The notes under the pieces were generated by a model. That model was not told where the DNA came from and did not search any database. It saw nothing but the letters and a program-made list of their open reading frames with translations. A program made the position numbers and the translations under genes. From Ziziphus jujuba (lineage: Eukaryota > Streptophyta > Magnoliopsida > Rosales > Rhamnaceae): a DNA stretch of 64,000 nt. The stretch spans positions 12,013,501 to 12,077,500 of the forward strand of contig NC_083379.1 of assembly GCF_031755915.1 (NCBI RefSeq). Reading direction: 5' to 3'. Shown here in pieces: positions 52,385 through 63,782 of the stretch. How positions within the stretch are numbered: position 1 is the first letter of the stretch; every line of letters begins with the position of its first letter.

Positions 52385-53870
52385 AAAACAGAAAATACAC
52401 ACCAAATATGAAATGATCAGGGTTTGCACTGGGGACAAACTCATAAACAAGAAGTCTTTCATTTCCTCCCAAGCAGAAACCAAGGAGTCTACCCAAATTA
52501 CGGTGCTGAAGCTCGGCATTTAACAGTTATTCATTCTTAAATTCTAGATCTCCTTGTCCAGAGTTCTGAGACAGCCTTTTAACGTTTACCTCTTGCCCAC
52601 TGTAAAGATTACCCTGCCAATTACCATATTACAAAAAAGAAATAAAACCAATAGGAATTGCATTCGAGATTGAAATATCTCGAGAAAATGATAGATTTTG
52701 TTCCTAAAAGATTAACCTTTTCATTACCCTATAAACAGCACCAAAGCTTGTCTGCATCAGCAGAATCCTCTGTTGCAACTCTGCTGGTTCCAAAATCTTA
52801 TTGCAAGGACTCTGCACTCTCAATATCTTCTACAGCTTCTGGTGAGGGAAAATGGTTTGGAAACATACATTAATTGATTTTAAAAACCTGCGGTAAGATT
52901 AAGGTACTTTTTGACTTTTTCATTTGCCTTCCACACTCTAATCTATGCATAGATGGAGATGATTATTACAGCACATACAGCACATCCAACGGCCTGCACA
53001 GCGACAGTTATGACAGTTTGAGAAGCATTACTCTTGTTTCCAGCAAAAGCATGACAAATGTGCTCTGATCAAAGCATTACCGGGTTGCAATTTTTTATCA
53101 AGTCTAAAAACTATGTACCAGGAGAATTAGTACATTATATATATATATATATATATATCAGTCCGTCTATGGTGCAGACGGTCCTCATGCGGACCACAGT
53201 GTTGGTGACAGTTTTTTATAGTATTGGTGACGATTTTATAAAAAACCGTCGTTAATACTATGAAAAACCGTCACTAATACTGCGGTCCTCATGCGGACCG
53301 TCCTCACTATAGAATTTCCGATATATATATATCGCAGAAATGTTCTACCATTGAGCAAATGCAATCATAAATGAAATCCTCATTTTAAAAGACAAGGTCT
53401 AATCCAAATGAGCAAACAAGTCTCAGGTCAATGTGATATTGACCCGTGTGTGCATATCTATAGCTTCTCTAGTGGGGGTGGTGTTGCTAGCTGGTGGAGA
53501 AGCAGGCAGTGAATCATCATCATCATCATCTATTGGTTGAAAGAATCGCTGACTGCAGCTGGGACCGATATATCTTGCACCTCTTTTCCCAATGCAACAC
53601 TCAGAAATACCTTGAAAACTATTGTCCAAGCAGTCGTTGCAATCTGACTATGGCAAATCAGGCTCACACAAGACTGCAGTAGTTGCATTCCCAGCTGCAT
53701 ATTTTTTACCAGAATCACCACCGGCTGCTTCATTTCTTAGACTATCCAAAAGGCTCAAAACCACTTCCATCAACATCCGCTGCGACATGATGGGAACATT
53801 CCCAAAAGAAATTCCTGGTGTAGTTTCCATGCTGCCAAACAAGTTGCTGTTCCAGTAGCGTAACGTGTGC
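52385..53870 (-). pseudogene. Cysteine-rich receptor-like kinase pseudogene, copy 2 (3' truncated)
   Basis: Closely similar to copy 1. From 53870 downward: the end of DUF26-1 (SNLFGSMETTPGISFGNV), DUF26-2 (CEPDLP, a stop, then SDCNDCL; ISECCIGKRGARYIGPSC), the membrane exon (about 53065-52960), the glycine-loop exon with the loop itself damaged (about 52830-52735), and the exon with [20 protein letters not shown] (about 52620-52410). The catalytic-loop, activation and C-terminal exons are absent, so homology to copy 1 ends near 52385. A palindromic MITE interrupts the intron at 53159-53320. The extracellular part is better preserved than in copy 1. Confidence 0.88.
53159..53320. mobile_element. 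Palindromic (stem-loop) MITE, about 160 bp
   Basis: The whole element folds on itself in two arms of about 80 bp. The left arm has CGGTCCTCATGCGGACC then AGTGTTGGTGACAGTTTTTT; the right arm is its near-exact reverse complement with GCGGTCCTCATGCGGACCG. It sits inside a (TA)n tract, so a TA-type target duplication cannot be read. The CRK pseudogene copies 1 and 3 lack it at the same place, which confirms insertion. No coding capacity. Confidence 0.9.
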
Positions 53871-54475
53871 ACTCATTCTGATTAGGACACTGGTCTATGA
53901 TAGAATTTATGGAGAAGTACAGCCAACTAATGTTTAATTGTTTTCCATATTATGGGGTCACCCTAGACATTGGAAAATTTCCTTTAGTATGGAAAAAAGA
54001 AAAAAAAATTAATTCATGTTCTTTAGTTTGATTCTATATATACTGGCTTGGAGATTGACATAACAGATGATTTAAGCGCGCAAAGATTAGATAAAAAGTT
54101 GGTCAATTTTGTGAAAACTTAAAGCGTGCAAAGATTACATAAAAAATTGGTCACTTTTTTGTATTGGTTTCAGAGAGAAATAATACATCTTTTTTGTCAA
54201 TATTTGTTGTTTTATTTTTCTTTGTTTTCCGTTTTATTTTTCTGTATTTTTTATGGTCAAATAATCACGACAAATATCATGTTTGACTTATGAGCCTATC
54301 CTTCATAGGCTGAAAGTTATAATTACAATGCTGTAAGCCTGTATGAAGAGGAGGAATCAACAAAAAACATGATTGCAAACCTTGCCGTCTACTCTATATC
54401 GTATTCACCATGACCTATCATAGTTTCTTTCTCATTCCAGTCATAAGCAATGTCCTTCTTGTTTCTCTCTCTCTG

Positions 54476-54506
<31 letters not shown>

Positions 54507-54508
54507 AG

Positions 54509-55919
54509 ATAGGGAGGGACTATGTTCCGGACGTCCGGATGGGGAAAAAACGGATGAAAAACATGCTTCAAATGGTGACCCTGGATGCTTGTTAATGTAA
54601 TGGATGGTCAAGATTAGAAGTTATTTTTCCTTCTATTCATTCTCTTTCCTCTCCCACCCCTTTCCACCCGACACCATCTGTGAGTTTGGTCAAAAACCCA
54701 TTTCCTTCCTCTCCCACCCCTCTTCCACCCCATTCAAAACCACCAGTGAGTTCGGCAACCATCAGTCACCCATTTCCCACCATGTTGTCTCCTATTTTCA
54801 ACAGTCATTAGCCACCCATCTCAATCCGTCCCATTTGGATGAGCTGTACAGGAATTTGGAGGAGGCACAACTTCCAGGAAAATGCAATTTTCAACGAATC
54901 TGACTGAAATATATTTTGTGGGAATTTAGAAAAAGGATTTAAAAGAACCTTCCCTTCTAGTGATCCAGAATGCGTATTGGATCCAAAATATAAAAAAATC
55001 AGGCTTTGAAGGTGTTCTTCTCATTGACTCTGCTTATTTTACTGTTTATATATCTTAGCAACGATACAAAATAGAGAAGAACAGAGAGAAAGGGAGAGAA
55101 GGAAACGTGGAAAATTCGCATTCATTTCTATAACAAATGCCAAGAGTTCGAAACTGTCAAAAAAAACCGAGTTGCCAATTCGGCTCTAATTAAAGTAGAA
55201 ACCACATGAAAAAATTAAAAAAACAAAAAACAAAAAAGCAGGAAGTTCACAATTTATTCTTCAATACCCTGACGAAAGCCCTCAAAATTTTTCTTATGGC
55301 CACGCATATATTTGTTGCAGGCCAAACAGGACCCAAATGATAATGCCTCCCAGATGAATTAGGAAACGACAACTCCGAAAAGGAAGGAAAAAAAAAACAA
55401 AACAAGGGTGTGATATGTTGGAAATTCCAAAGAAACGCGCAAAAGCACAAGCAAAAAGGAAGAAAATTCCAGAACCTAAAAGGAAAATAAAAGGAAAGCC
55501 AAAATGGTAACCGAAAGTCAAAGAACGAAGGCGATTATCAGAATGCGGTTGGGCTCACAGTGGGTGATGGCTGCCTTCAAATGGGAGAGAAGACAGTGGC
55601 AGATGGTGTTGAATGGAGTGGAAGAGGGTTGGGAGAGGAAGGAAATGGGAGGCAAATTTTTTTTCTATTTTTGACTGAACTCACAGGTGGTGTCGGGTGA
55701 AAGAGGGGTGGGAGAGGAAGGAGAATGAATGAGAGGGAAAAGCAACTTCTAATCTTGATCGTCCATTTCCATCCAAGGGTCACCATTAAAAAGCATGCAA
55801 CTTCTAATCTTGACCGTCCATTACAATTACATTAAAAAGCATCCAAGGGTCACCATTTGAAGCATGTTTTTCATCCGTTTTTTCCCCATCCGAACGTCCG
55901 GAACATAGTCCCTCCCTAT
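54509..55919. mobile_element. Long-TIR non-autonomous DNA transposon, about 1.4 kb
   Basis: The ends are near-perfect inverted copies starting ATAGGGAGGGACTATGTTCC. The match extends inward for roughly 230-260 bp on each side, including GGATGGGGAAAAAACGGATG and the CTCTCCCACCCCT-rich part. The right arm has an internal duplication (TCTAATCTTGAYCGTCCATT at about 55750 and 55805). The unique centre (about 54780-55560) has no recognisable transposase; its open frames are short. Long inverted repeats fit a Mutator-like or foldback element. The flanks share TAGATA but not in register, so the target duplication is unresolved. Confidence 0.85.
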
Positions 55920-56471
55920 ATAGATATACATATATTTTAACTTCGACTTGGTGGCGTGAATGACGGAATTCATACCAAAGACTTGTCATTTTGTCAAATT
56001 TTCAAATTAAACAGTCAGACGGGCTCATCAAGACGCCATGCGTAGCAGGTGTGAAAAGATGGATTGAGGTCATTTTGAAACAAGTTCTGGAAGTTCGCTA
56101 ATTAAACGAAACTGGATAAGGATTTCTAATGTTGTTTCCAATAGCATGAATTGGCTCACAGAAAATCTAAGCTCAAGTTTCCAGCATATGATAACAAAAA
56201 ATTAAGAAGACTTCAATTCCACATCGTTACTATATGAATATCTTGCAAATATTTCTAAAGTCATTTTTAATTGTCAATTTTTAAAAGTAAACAATTTTTT
56301 TAGTGTTGGACAAGAAATATTAAAATGAAATTTTCTTTTACAATTATAAAAAAAAAGATTAGAATACTTTTGAGAACTAACACTTGTCTAATGCAATAGA
56401 AAAAGTAGTTTTAACAACAACTTAGCAAAGCATTCATCGTACTAGACAATTCCTTGACTGATAAATTAACC
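55920..56471. other. Spacer, 3' side of the intact CRK
   Basis: A/T-rich stretch of 550 bp between the long-TIR transposon and the stop codon of the minus-strand CRK. It should contain the CRK 3' UTR. Nothing else is recognised. Confidence 0.5.
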
Positions 56472-59400
56472 CTATCGAGGAAAAATTTCAGAAATGGACA
56501 TATCATTAATAGTAGTTGACTTAGACTTGCTTGTAGAGTTATCGGATTCGACCCCAATTGAAGGCATGTCTCCGTCAGTTCGAGTTCGAAGGAAAAAAGC
56601 TGGTTTTCGAGGTAATGCCAATGAGACAGAGTAACTGCTTAACATGAGAACTACCGTCGCCATGGTGGGTCTGTCCACTGGATCTTCCTCTACACAAAGT
56701 AAGCCAATTTGGATACATCTGATTACTTCATTTCTCGAATAAGAATTTCCAAGGCTCGGATCTAATATCTCCAATATTGTCCCATCCGTCCAATGTTTCC
56801 AAGCCTATATTAATTCATAGTGCCATTTAAAATGTCACGACAACCAATGATGACATAGATTACAGAGTTTCATTTTGGTTCATACTCACATAGCTCAGGA
56901 GGTCCATGGCACCATCCGATTGAAGAAAACTGCTATTCTTCTTGCCAGTTATAATCTCCAAAATTAATACACCAAAACTGTAAACATCGGACTTCACGGA
57001 GAACTGTCCATAAAATGCATACTCTGGAGACATGTAACCACTACAGAAAGCCAATCATGAACAAAAAATTTAGTTTCAATACAAGGTTTAAATTCGAAAT
57101 AATTTGAATTATAATATTTCTACATCATTGGTAAGTAACAAGGTAACTTGTATAAGCAAAGCTATTCACAGAAAGCATATATAACGCGATCAATATAAGC
57201 AGAATGCACATGGTACATACAGAAAAGCTAATCAACATTTATACTAATATCATTAAGATGGAAAGTAATGAATGCACTGATTGATAGCTGAGAGATGGTA
57301 ATGCAAATTCTTACTAAGTTCCAACAATTCTACTGGTATTCGCATGAGTTTGATCAACTCCAAATATCCTTGCCATCCCGAAGTCTGAAATTTTTGGATT
57401 CATTTCCTTATCTAACAATATGTTGCTAGATTTAAGATCACGATGTATAATTTTGAGTCGAGAATCTTCATGAAGATAAAGAACCCCACGAGCAACACCA
57501 TTAATAATTTTGTAACGGATTGACCAATCCAACCGTCCTTGTTTTTCATGGCCTACAAATATGTTATTAGTAAAAATATATTCAGCTCAGTATAAAATAA
57601 TTAGATCTTTTGCATGTGTGTCGATAAAGAAATAGTTCGATTTTATGTATTTAATGGTATATTGGTCCTTAACATTCTTACCGATCTTAAAATTTATATT
57701 AGATATGTAGCAAATATTTTAGTTCAAATTATATTGAAATGTACTTTGAGCAGTATTGATAGCTTATGCTGAAATTTTTAAATACGTCAGAAGACAAACC
57801 AAACAGGAAGTGGTCAAGGCTATTGTTGGGCACAAATTCGTAAACAAGAATCTTTTCTTCTCCTTCTAGGCAAAATCCCAATAGCCTAGCCAGATTTCTG
57901 TGCTGAAGCTTAGCTACTAACAGAACCTCTGTCTTAAATTCTTCTGCTCCTTGCCTAGAGCTTCCTGAAAGCCTCTTTGCTGCTATATGTTGCCCATTTG
58001 GAAGTGTTCCCTGAATTATGGTTAAAATCAGTCGTGTTGAGAAATGTAAAAAAATTATAAGCTATATGTAAATTTACTCTCTTTAAATCAAAGCAATATA
58101 CCTTGAAAACCTCACCAAATCCACCTTCACCTAATTTGTTACCATCAGAGAAGTTGTTTGTGGCTGCTTTAATTGTACTCAAATCCAATTGTAACGATTC
58201 TACAGTAGTTATTTCATTCCCATCTATGCAATCATCAAGAAGTAAAATGTAAAATAAAATTTTAAAACAATAAGTTGCTTAATCTTTGAAGTTCATAAAT
58301 GCGCATATGACAGAATCAAATCGTGCAGTAGAAGAAAATAATAAATGCATGATTTAATAAAGTTTGACAAGGAAATAAAGCACCGTCTCTTTATACAATT
58401 TTACCGTTTCTTTCTTGTATTGCCTTGTACTTGTCCGTTGCTCTTCTTCTTAGGAAATAGAATGCTACAGAGGAAAGAAACAAAACAAAGGCAACTGGAG
58501 CAGTAATGGAAATTATAAGTGTTGTAGAGCTTTGACTTTTTCCTGTGAAGACCATAATATAAACATATAACTATTTGAGTTCTCCTATATAAACGATCAC
58601 ATTTTCCAAACAGAGTATCCAATATTGTTCCTAAAACAAGTTAAAACTTAGCTAGTAAAATCATGAGATGCGTTTTAGTTTACCATCTGATCCCGGTGTT
58701 GGTCCATCTGATCCCGGTGTTGGGGTTGGTGCAGCGGCAAGCTGGTAAAAAGGGTAGATTTCGTATCTAATATTGCAACTGGGATTCAGAACATTTCCCC
58801 CACGCTTTCCGTAACAACAACTCATAAGACCTGAAATCATTCCTCGAAGACATCTATCACAATCAGAGCTGTTCAGGTCAGGCGTGCATTGGACAAGGGT
58901 GTACAGCGTGTCGGACGATGTAAAGGTTGCTTCTTTCGTGCCAAACCTTTTAGCCCCAGTTGGAGCATCCACAGCCTTTGTCCGGGAGTCGTTCATTGAT
59001 ACTTGCAACAGCTGATTAAACCGGACTGGCTCGGAAATATCTTGTATGTTGTACAGAGAAATAGAAGGATCTTGGACCATGTTGCCAAAGAAAGATTCAT
59101 TTGAGTAGCGTACCATACAATGATCGTACCATATTACAGCCACCTTTTCTATGGGACAATATGTCTCAACTAAATCTTTGGCTGCAGTAGTCAAACATTC
59201 TTGACACATATTTATTGTTACGTCGCCACGGCACAGAAACAAGCCATAAACAACTGTTCCGGGGTCTTGGCCAATAGAGGTGTTGTAGAATCCGGTGTCG
59301 CGAGTGGAATTGGATGTGAGGGAAGAGAGGACTTGATTGAGATTAGATTGGTAGATACTGTTTGGTGTGAAAGTGGTTGTGTTTGGACAATCATGGTATC

Positions 59401-59518
59401 GGTATTCAGGGACAGCTTCACTGAAAATGCTAAGCCGGATAAACAACCAGGTGATCACAGCAGGAACCGCCATGTTCATATAACCTGAAGGAGTAGTCAT
59501 CGTGATGATCAATCCCAC
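56472..59518 (-). CDS. Cysteine-rich (DUF26) receptor-like kinase, 7 exons, 675 aa
   Basis: Plasma-membrane receptor kinase of the CRK family, usually induced by pathogens, salicylate or oxidative stress. Exons (minus): 59518-58684, 58542-58405, 58223-58102, 58010-57800, 57552-57315, 57040-56890, 56804-56472; GT-AG throughout, 2028 open nt, the usual seven-exon CRK layout. It has a signal peptide (about 14-35) and two DUF26 domains with C-X8-C-X2-C at C96/C105/C108 and C211/C220/C223. A short Pro/Gly/Ser hinge with a repeated PTPGSDG follows, then a membrane segment (about 287-308) and the kinase: LGEGGFG (355-361), K377, HRD (472-474), DFG (492-494), [11 protein letters not shown]. All catalytic residues are intact. 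The start could also be an internal Met (residue 7, 14 or 16). It is the only intact CRK in the cluster. Confidence 0.94.
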
Positions 59519-59608
59519 GACTTTTTGTTTGTCATCATATTAATTTAAAGAGAAATATAACGAGGGACGTGACTGGAGTGGCAAGAATGTAAATTTTACC
59601 AATTTTCC

Positions 59609-59986
59609 TTGACCAAAAAATTCCACCGAGGTAAGTCATTGCTTTTGGGTCCCTTTGATTTCAAAGTCTTGGATCGGAAATTCATTTAAAAAAAAAAAAA
59701 AGTCTTCGATTGGAAATGAACGGTGGTAAATGGCTACTGAAAAGTCATTTCTTCGGAAAGTGGATGGCTGTGTTGACTAATTAATGACTATTCATGTCAT
59801 GTAGCTAGGTTGGCTAGCTTAATTTTCTCTCTTGTTTTTGGCCCCTTCAATTCGTATTCCAAAAGTTGGATTATTTTCGTTCATTGGACAAAACTTTTAA
59901 TAGTAGTCAAGTTATTTATTTATTTTTTAACATTAAAAAAAAAACAAAAAAACAAAAAAAAAAAAACCAAGTCAACAAGTTTGACA
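59609..59986. promoter_or_regulatory. W-box-like motifs upstream of the intact CRK
   Basis: Within 500 bp upstream of the CRK start are several TTGAC cores, the WRKY-factor binding site: TTGACC at 59609-59614, TTGACT at 59773-59778, its reverse complement AGTCAA at 59970-59975, and TTGACA at 59981-59986. CRK promoters are known WRKY targets. The motif is short and common, so function is inferred from clustering only. Confidence 0.4.
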
Positions 59987-60009
59987 TGGCTTTCATATTT
60001 GTATTATTG

Positions 60010-62014
60010 TTAATATTAAATCACATTTTTCTTAGTTTAGATTTTTAGATGATATTTATTATAAACAACTAGTATTAATCCTCATATTATGATGAGTATG
60101 TAATAATAATAATAGATAATTTTAAATATAATCTATAATAATTAATTATATTTTAAAAATTTATTGTTAATAAGTATATTTGAATTTTTTTTTTCAATCT
60201 ATATTATAAAAATTTATTAAAAACTTCTATATATAATACTATTCAATTATAAAATTTACATTTAAAAATATTTAGCTATATAATTTTTTCCATTTATAAA
60301 ATTTTTTTATTTAATTTTTTTCATTTATAAAATTTAAATTCAAATTCAAACATATTTAAATAATATTTTTTTTATATAAAATTCAAATTCCAATTCAAAT
60401 ATATTTTTTTATTTCTTGCAAATAATTAATTCAATATATTAAATACTCAATGTAATATAATTATTTATAGGTATTATTATTATTATTTATTCTATAAACA
60501 TTTTTTTACCTTATAAGATAAATTATTTATAGAATTCAAATTAAAAAATGTTTATCTATTTAATTTTTTTCATCTATAAAATTTAAATTTAAATTTAAAT
60601 TCGAATGTATTTATATAATTTAATTCAAATTCATATGTATTTATATGACATATTCATTTATGGAATTCAAATTCAAATATAATTTTTGATTCTTTTTAAA
60701 TAATTAATTTTTTATATTAAATTCTTATAATATAATTTAATTATATTCATTATTATTGTTATTATTATTATTATAACCTAATTAACAGTAATTTGAATTT
60801 AAAAAGAAATGTATACACACACCCCCATGTATATACAACTTAACTACCATATGTGTCGGTTTATACATTATGATACAGATCAGCATCAAATTATATATAA
60901 TTTATTATGTCTTTTATAGATATTTTATTTTAATGTCACATATAATTTTATTAAGACTTACATTTAATGTGCATGGCAATGTTCATTATAGTATAATTTT
61001 ATATATATATATATAATATTATAAATATATATTTATTGTTTATTTAAATTTTTTTCAAAACAAAATTTAATTTTATATATATATTTGGGTGCAATCATAA
61101 AATTTAAAAAAATTTATACTTTTTTAATCAATTATCTAATATTATAATAATAAAAAAATATATTTTTTAATATAACTAATAAAGGTAGAAATTTTAATTT
61201 TTTTAAATAATTGCCTCATTTGATATTGATTAATATTTTGATAGGATCATAAAAAAAAAAAAAAAGATGTTTTTTTTCTATTGATAATTTGAAAAGAATT
61301 TGGAATGATAATATGATAACACGTGACATAATACTCTTCTACTTTTTTATATTGCATAGATTTATATTTTTTTGATAATTTTGTTTTTTTAATTCAATTT
61401 TTAATTTTTAATTTTAATTCTTAAAATTTATATTTCGAAATATAAATTTAAAATAGACCTTTATCTCTCCATCAAATTATAAATTTCAAATATACTTTAT
61501 TTCTTCATACAAAAAATTTAATTTGATTAGATAAAAATTTTGATTTAAATGAAATAATAGTGTTCCTCTAAATATCTTCCATTATCTAATATATATATAT
61601 ATATATATATATATTAATTTTAGGGATCTTTCCTTTTATATCTATATATATATTTTTAAATTTTTTTTAATAAAATAATTATTTTTATTAAATTTTATAA
61701 CTCATTGTTTCTATTTACAATTATGTATACCATATATAGAATATTTTATTTTGTAAATATTAGTCAAATCCTATATAATATGTAAATTTATGATTAATAA
61801 AAATCATGCTTTGACATATTCTTGAAAAATCTTTAATTTTATTTTATATTAAATATTAAATATTAAATAATTCAATATTGAATATTAAATATTAAAATTA
61901 TAGATAATTATTAATTTTTTAATTTGAATTTAAATTTAATAATTATCATTCCAGATTGAGTTTATCTATTCTTTATATTTAAGAATATAATAATATAATT
62001 ACAAAAATAATATC
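60010..62014. other. Extremely AT-rich spacer, about 2 kb
   Basis: Almost entirely A and T, with repeated ATTCAAATTCAAAT, AAATTTAAATT and TATTAAAT motifs and an (AT)n tract at about 61588-61614. No open frame of note, RNA gene or transposon end is recognised. Very old decayed repeats or a matrix-attachment-like region are possible but not shown. Confidence 0.5.
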
Positions 62015-62511
62015 CATGTGATGCGGTGGTGCATTGGGCGAAAGTTGTTTTTCTCATTTTGTCGAGTACTTTCATCTAGTATCCTTAAATTTTGGGTTTT
62101 AGCAAACTTTTGAAGCACCAATTTTAAAAACAGAGACTTTATTTCTCCAAAATATAAAAAAGTAATTCTTATTACTCAGGTGGAATCTCTCTCTCTCTCT
62201 CTCTCTACTGGAGTTTATTCACTCTTCCTCCAAGCTCTTTCCGTAATCTTAAACTCTTTCTCTCAGGGTTTACTCAGTACTCTCAATATTCCTCTCTGGA
62301 ATGAATGAGATTGAGATGGGATGAATGCAACGAGAACTAAAGCCTATTTATAAGCTCACAAAGTTGGCTGCGTGTCCTAGTTTTTCAACCGGTTTTGACA
62401 TTCAACACCAACTCCCTGAGAACTGCCCACAATTGTTGAGTTATTTTTACGCTGATAATGCAGTAACTATTTTCAACAAAGGTGAGTTGGGCAGTACGGC
62501 TGGACTTAACA
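62015..62511 (-). mobile_element. Putative solo or truncated LTR (copia-like)
   Basis: On the minus strand the segment starts TGTTAAGTCC at 62511, exactly where homology of CRK pseudogene 3 to its paralogues stops. A TATA box (CTTATAAATAGGC, about 62357-62345) follows, then a transcribed-type region with a (GA)n tract (about 62210-62187). TG at the start, a TATA box in the middle and the sharp break in the host gene fit an LTR. The far end (near 62015) and a target-site duplication were not established. Confidence 0.45.
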
Positions 62512-62512
62512 T

Positions 62513-63082
62513 ATTACCCTGCCAATTACTGTATTACAGAAAAGAAATAAAAGCCATAGGAATTGTATTCAAGATTGAAGTATCTCGAATAAAATGATAG
62601 ATTTTGTCCCTAAAAGATTAACCTTTTCATTACCCCATAAACAGCACCAAAACCATCCTGTCAAAGCTTCTTTGCATCAGCAAAATCCTTTGTTGCAATT
62701 CTGATGGTTCCAAAATCATATTGCAAGGACTCTGCACTCTCAACATCTTCCACAGCTTTTGGTGAGGGGAAATGGTTTGGAAACAGACTTAAATTGATTT
62801 TAAAAAGCTGTAGAAAAATTATGGTGCTTTTGGACTTTTTCATTTGCCTTCCTCACACTAATTTATGGGCAGATGGAGATGATTATTACAGCACAAACAA
62901 CACATCCAACGGCTAGCACAATGACAAGTATGACAGTTTGAGAAGCATTACTCTTGTTTCCAGCAAAAGCGTGACAAATATGCTTTGATCAAAGCATTAC
63001 CGGTTTGCAATTGTTTATCAAGTCTAAAAATGATGTACCAGGAGAAATTAGTACATAGTGTATATATATATATATATATATA
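62513..63082 (-). pseudogene. Cysteine-rich receptor-like kinase pseudogene, copy 3 (short fragment)
   Basis: Only the middle of the gene remains: the membrane exon (about 62990-62870, GNKSNASQTVILVI-type), the glycine-loop exon (AVEDVESAESLQYDFGTI, then ATKDFADAKKL, about 62765-62640) with a broken glycine loop, and the start of the following intron. The left side is cut by a putative LTR at 62511/62512 and the right side by the LTR retrotransposon at 63083. The sequence is close to copies 1 and 2, so all three derive from one CRK. Confidence 0.85.
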
Positions 63083-63781
63083 TGTGAGTAAAATAATCCT
63101 CAAATCTAGTCAGCTATATATGTGTTTACAAGCTGCTGTCAGAAAAGAAAGAAGAGGAGATTTCCAGGTTCCAAAATGACAACACTTTGCTGCCACATCA
63201 GTTAATAAAGGGCAGAAAGGTTATTTCACAACTTGCTTGTCTCGGAGAGCTTCACAGCTTGCTTGTTTCGGATGTTGGAGCTGCTTATTTCACAGCTTGT
63301 TTGTTTCGGACGTTGGAGCTGCTAGGGATTACTTGAATGCACCATTTTCTTGTCTCGGATAAATAGATGGGCATTTTTCTAGTCTTCTTTTATATATATT
63401 AGATATAGAAGGAAAACAGGAGGTGAAAATAGAGAGAAAATTGCAGACTCGTGTAAGCTTTGTGCAAGAAGAATCCTTTGAGTTTTGACAGCCATTCTTT
63501 CTTGTTTTTCTTTGTATTCTCAACGTGGGTTTGAGAGAGATGTTTGTGGAGATCGAAGAGTGAATGGGTGTATTGGGTTCTTGGGTTTTGGTTTTGGGAA
63601 TTCTTGTGTGAATCCTTCATTAAAGAATCTGTAACAGCTTGTAGACACTACATTTACATAGTGTAGAAAGCTCAACACCTGAACAACAAGGACGTAGGTT
63701 GTTTTTGGCCGAACCTCGGTAAATTTTGTGTGTTCTTGTTAGTATTTTTCATTCTGAAATTAGTACCAGAATTCTACAACA
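63083..63781 (+). mobile_element. 5' LTR of a Ty1/copia-type retrotransposon
   Basis: About 700 bp starting TGTGAGTAAAATAATCC within a (TA)n tract and ending TTCTACAACA just before a primer-binding site, so the LTR has TG...CA borders. A TATA-like TTTATATATATT lies at about 63389-63400. A duplicated TTGTTTCGGAYGTTGGAGCTGC-like segment occurs at about 63263 and 63301. The 3' end could be 63778 or 63781. The second LTR would lie beyond the window. Confidence 0.85.
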
Positions 63782-63782
63782 G

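Noticed and set aside
54604..55786. Several 60-100-codon frames inside the long-TIR transposon
   Set aside because: They derive from the pyrimidine-rich inverted arms and show no transposase motifs.
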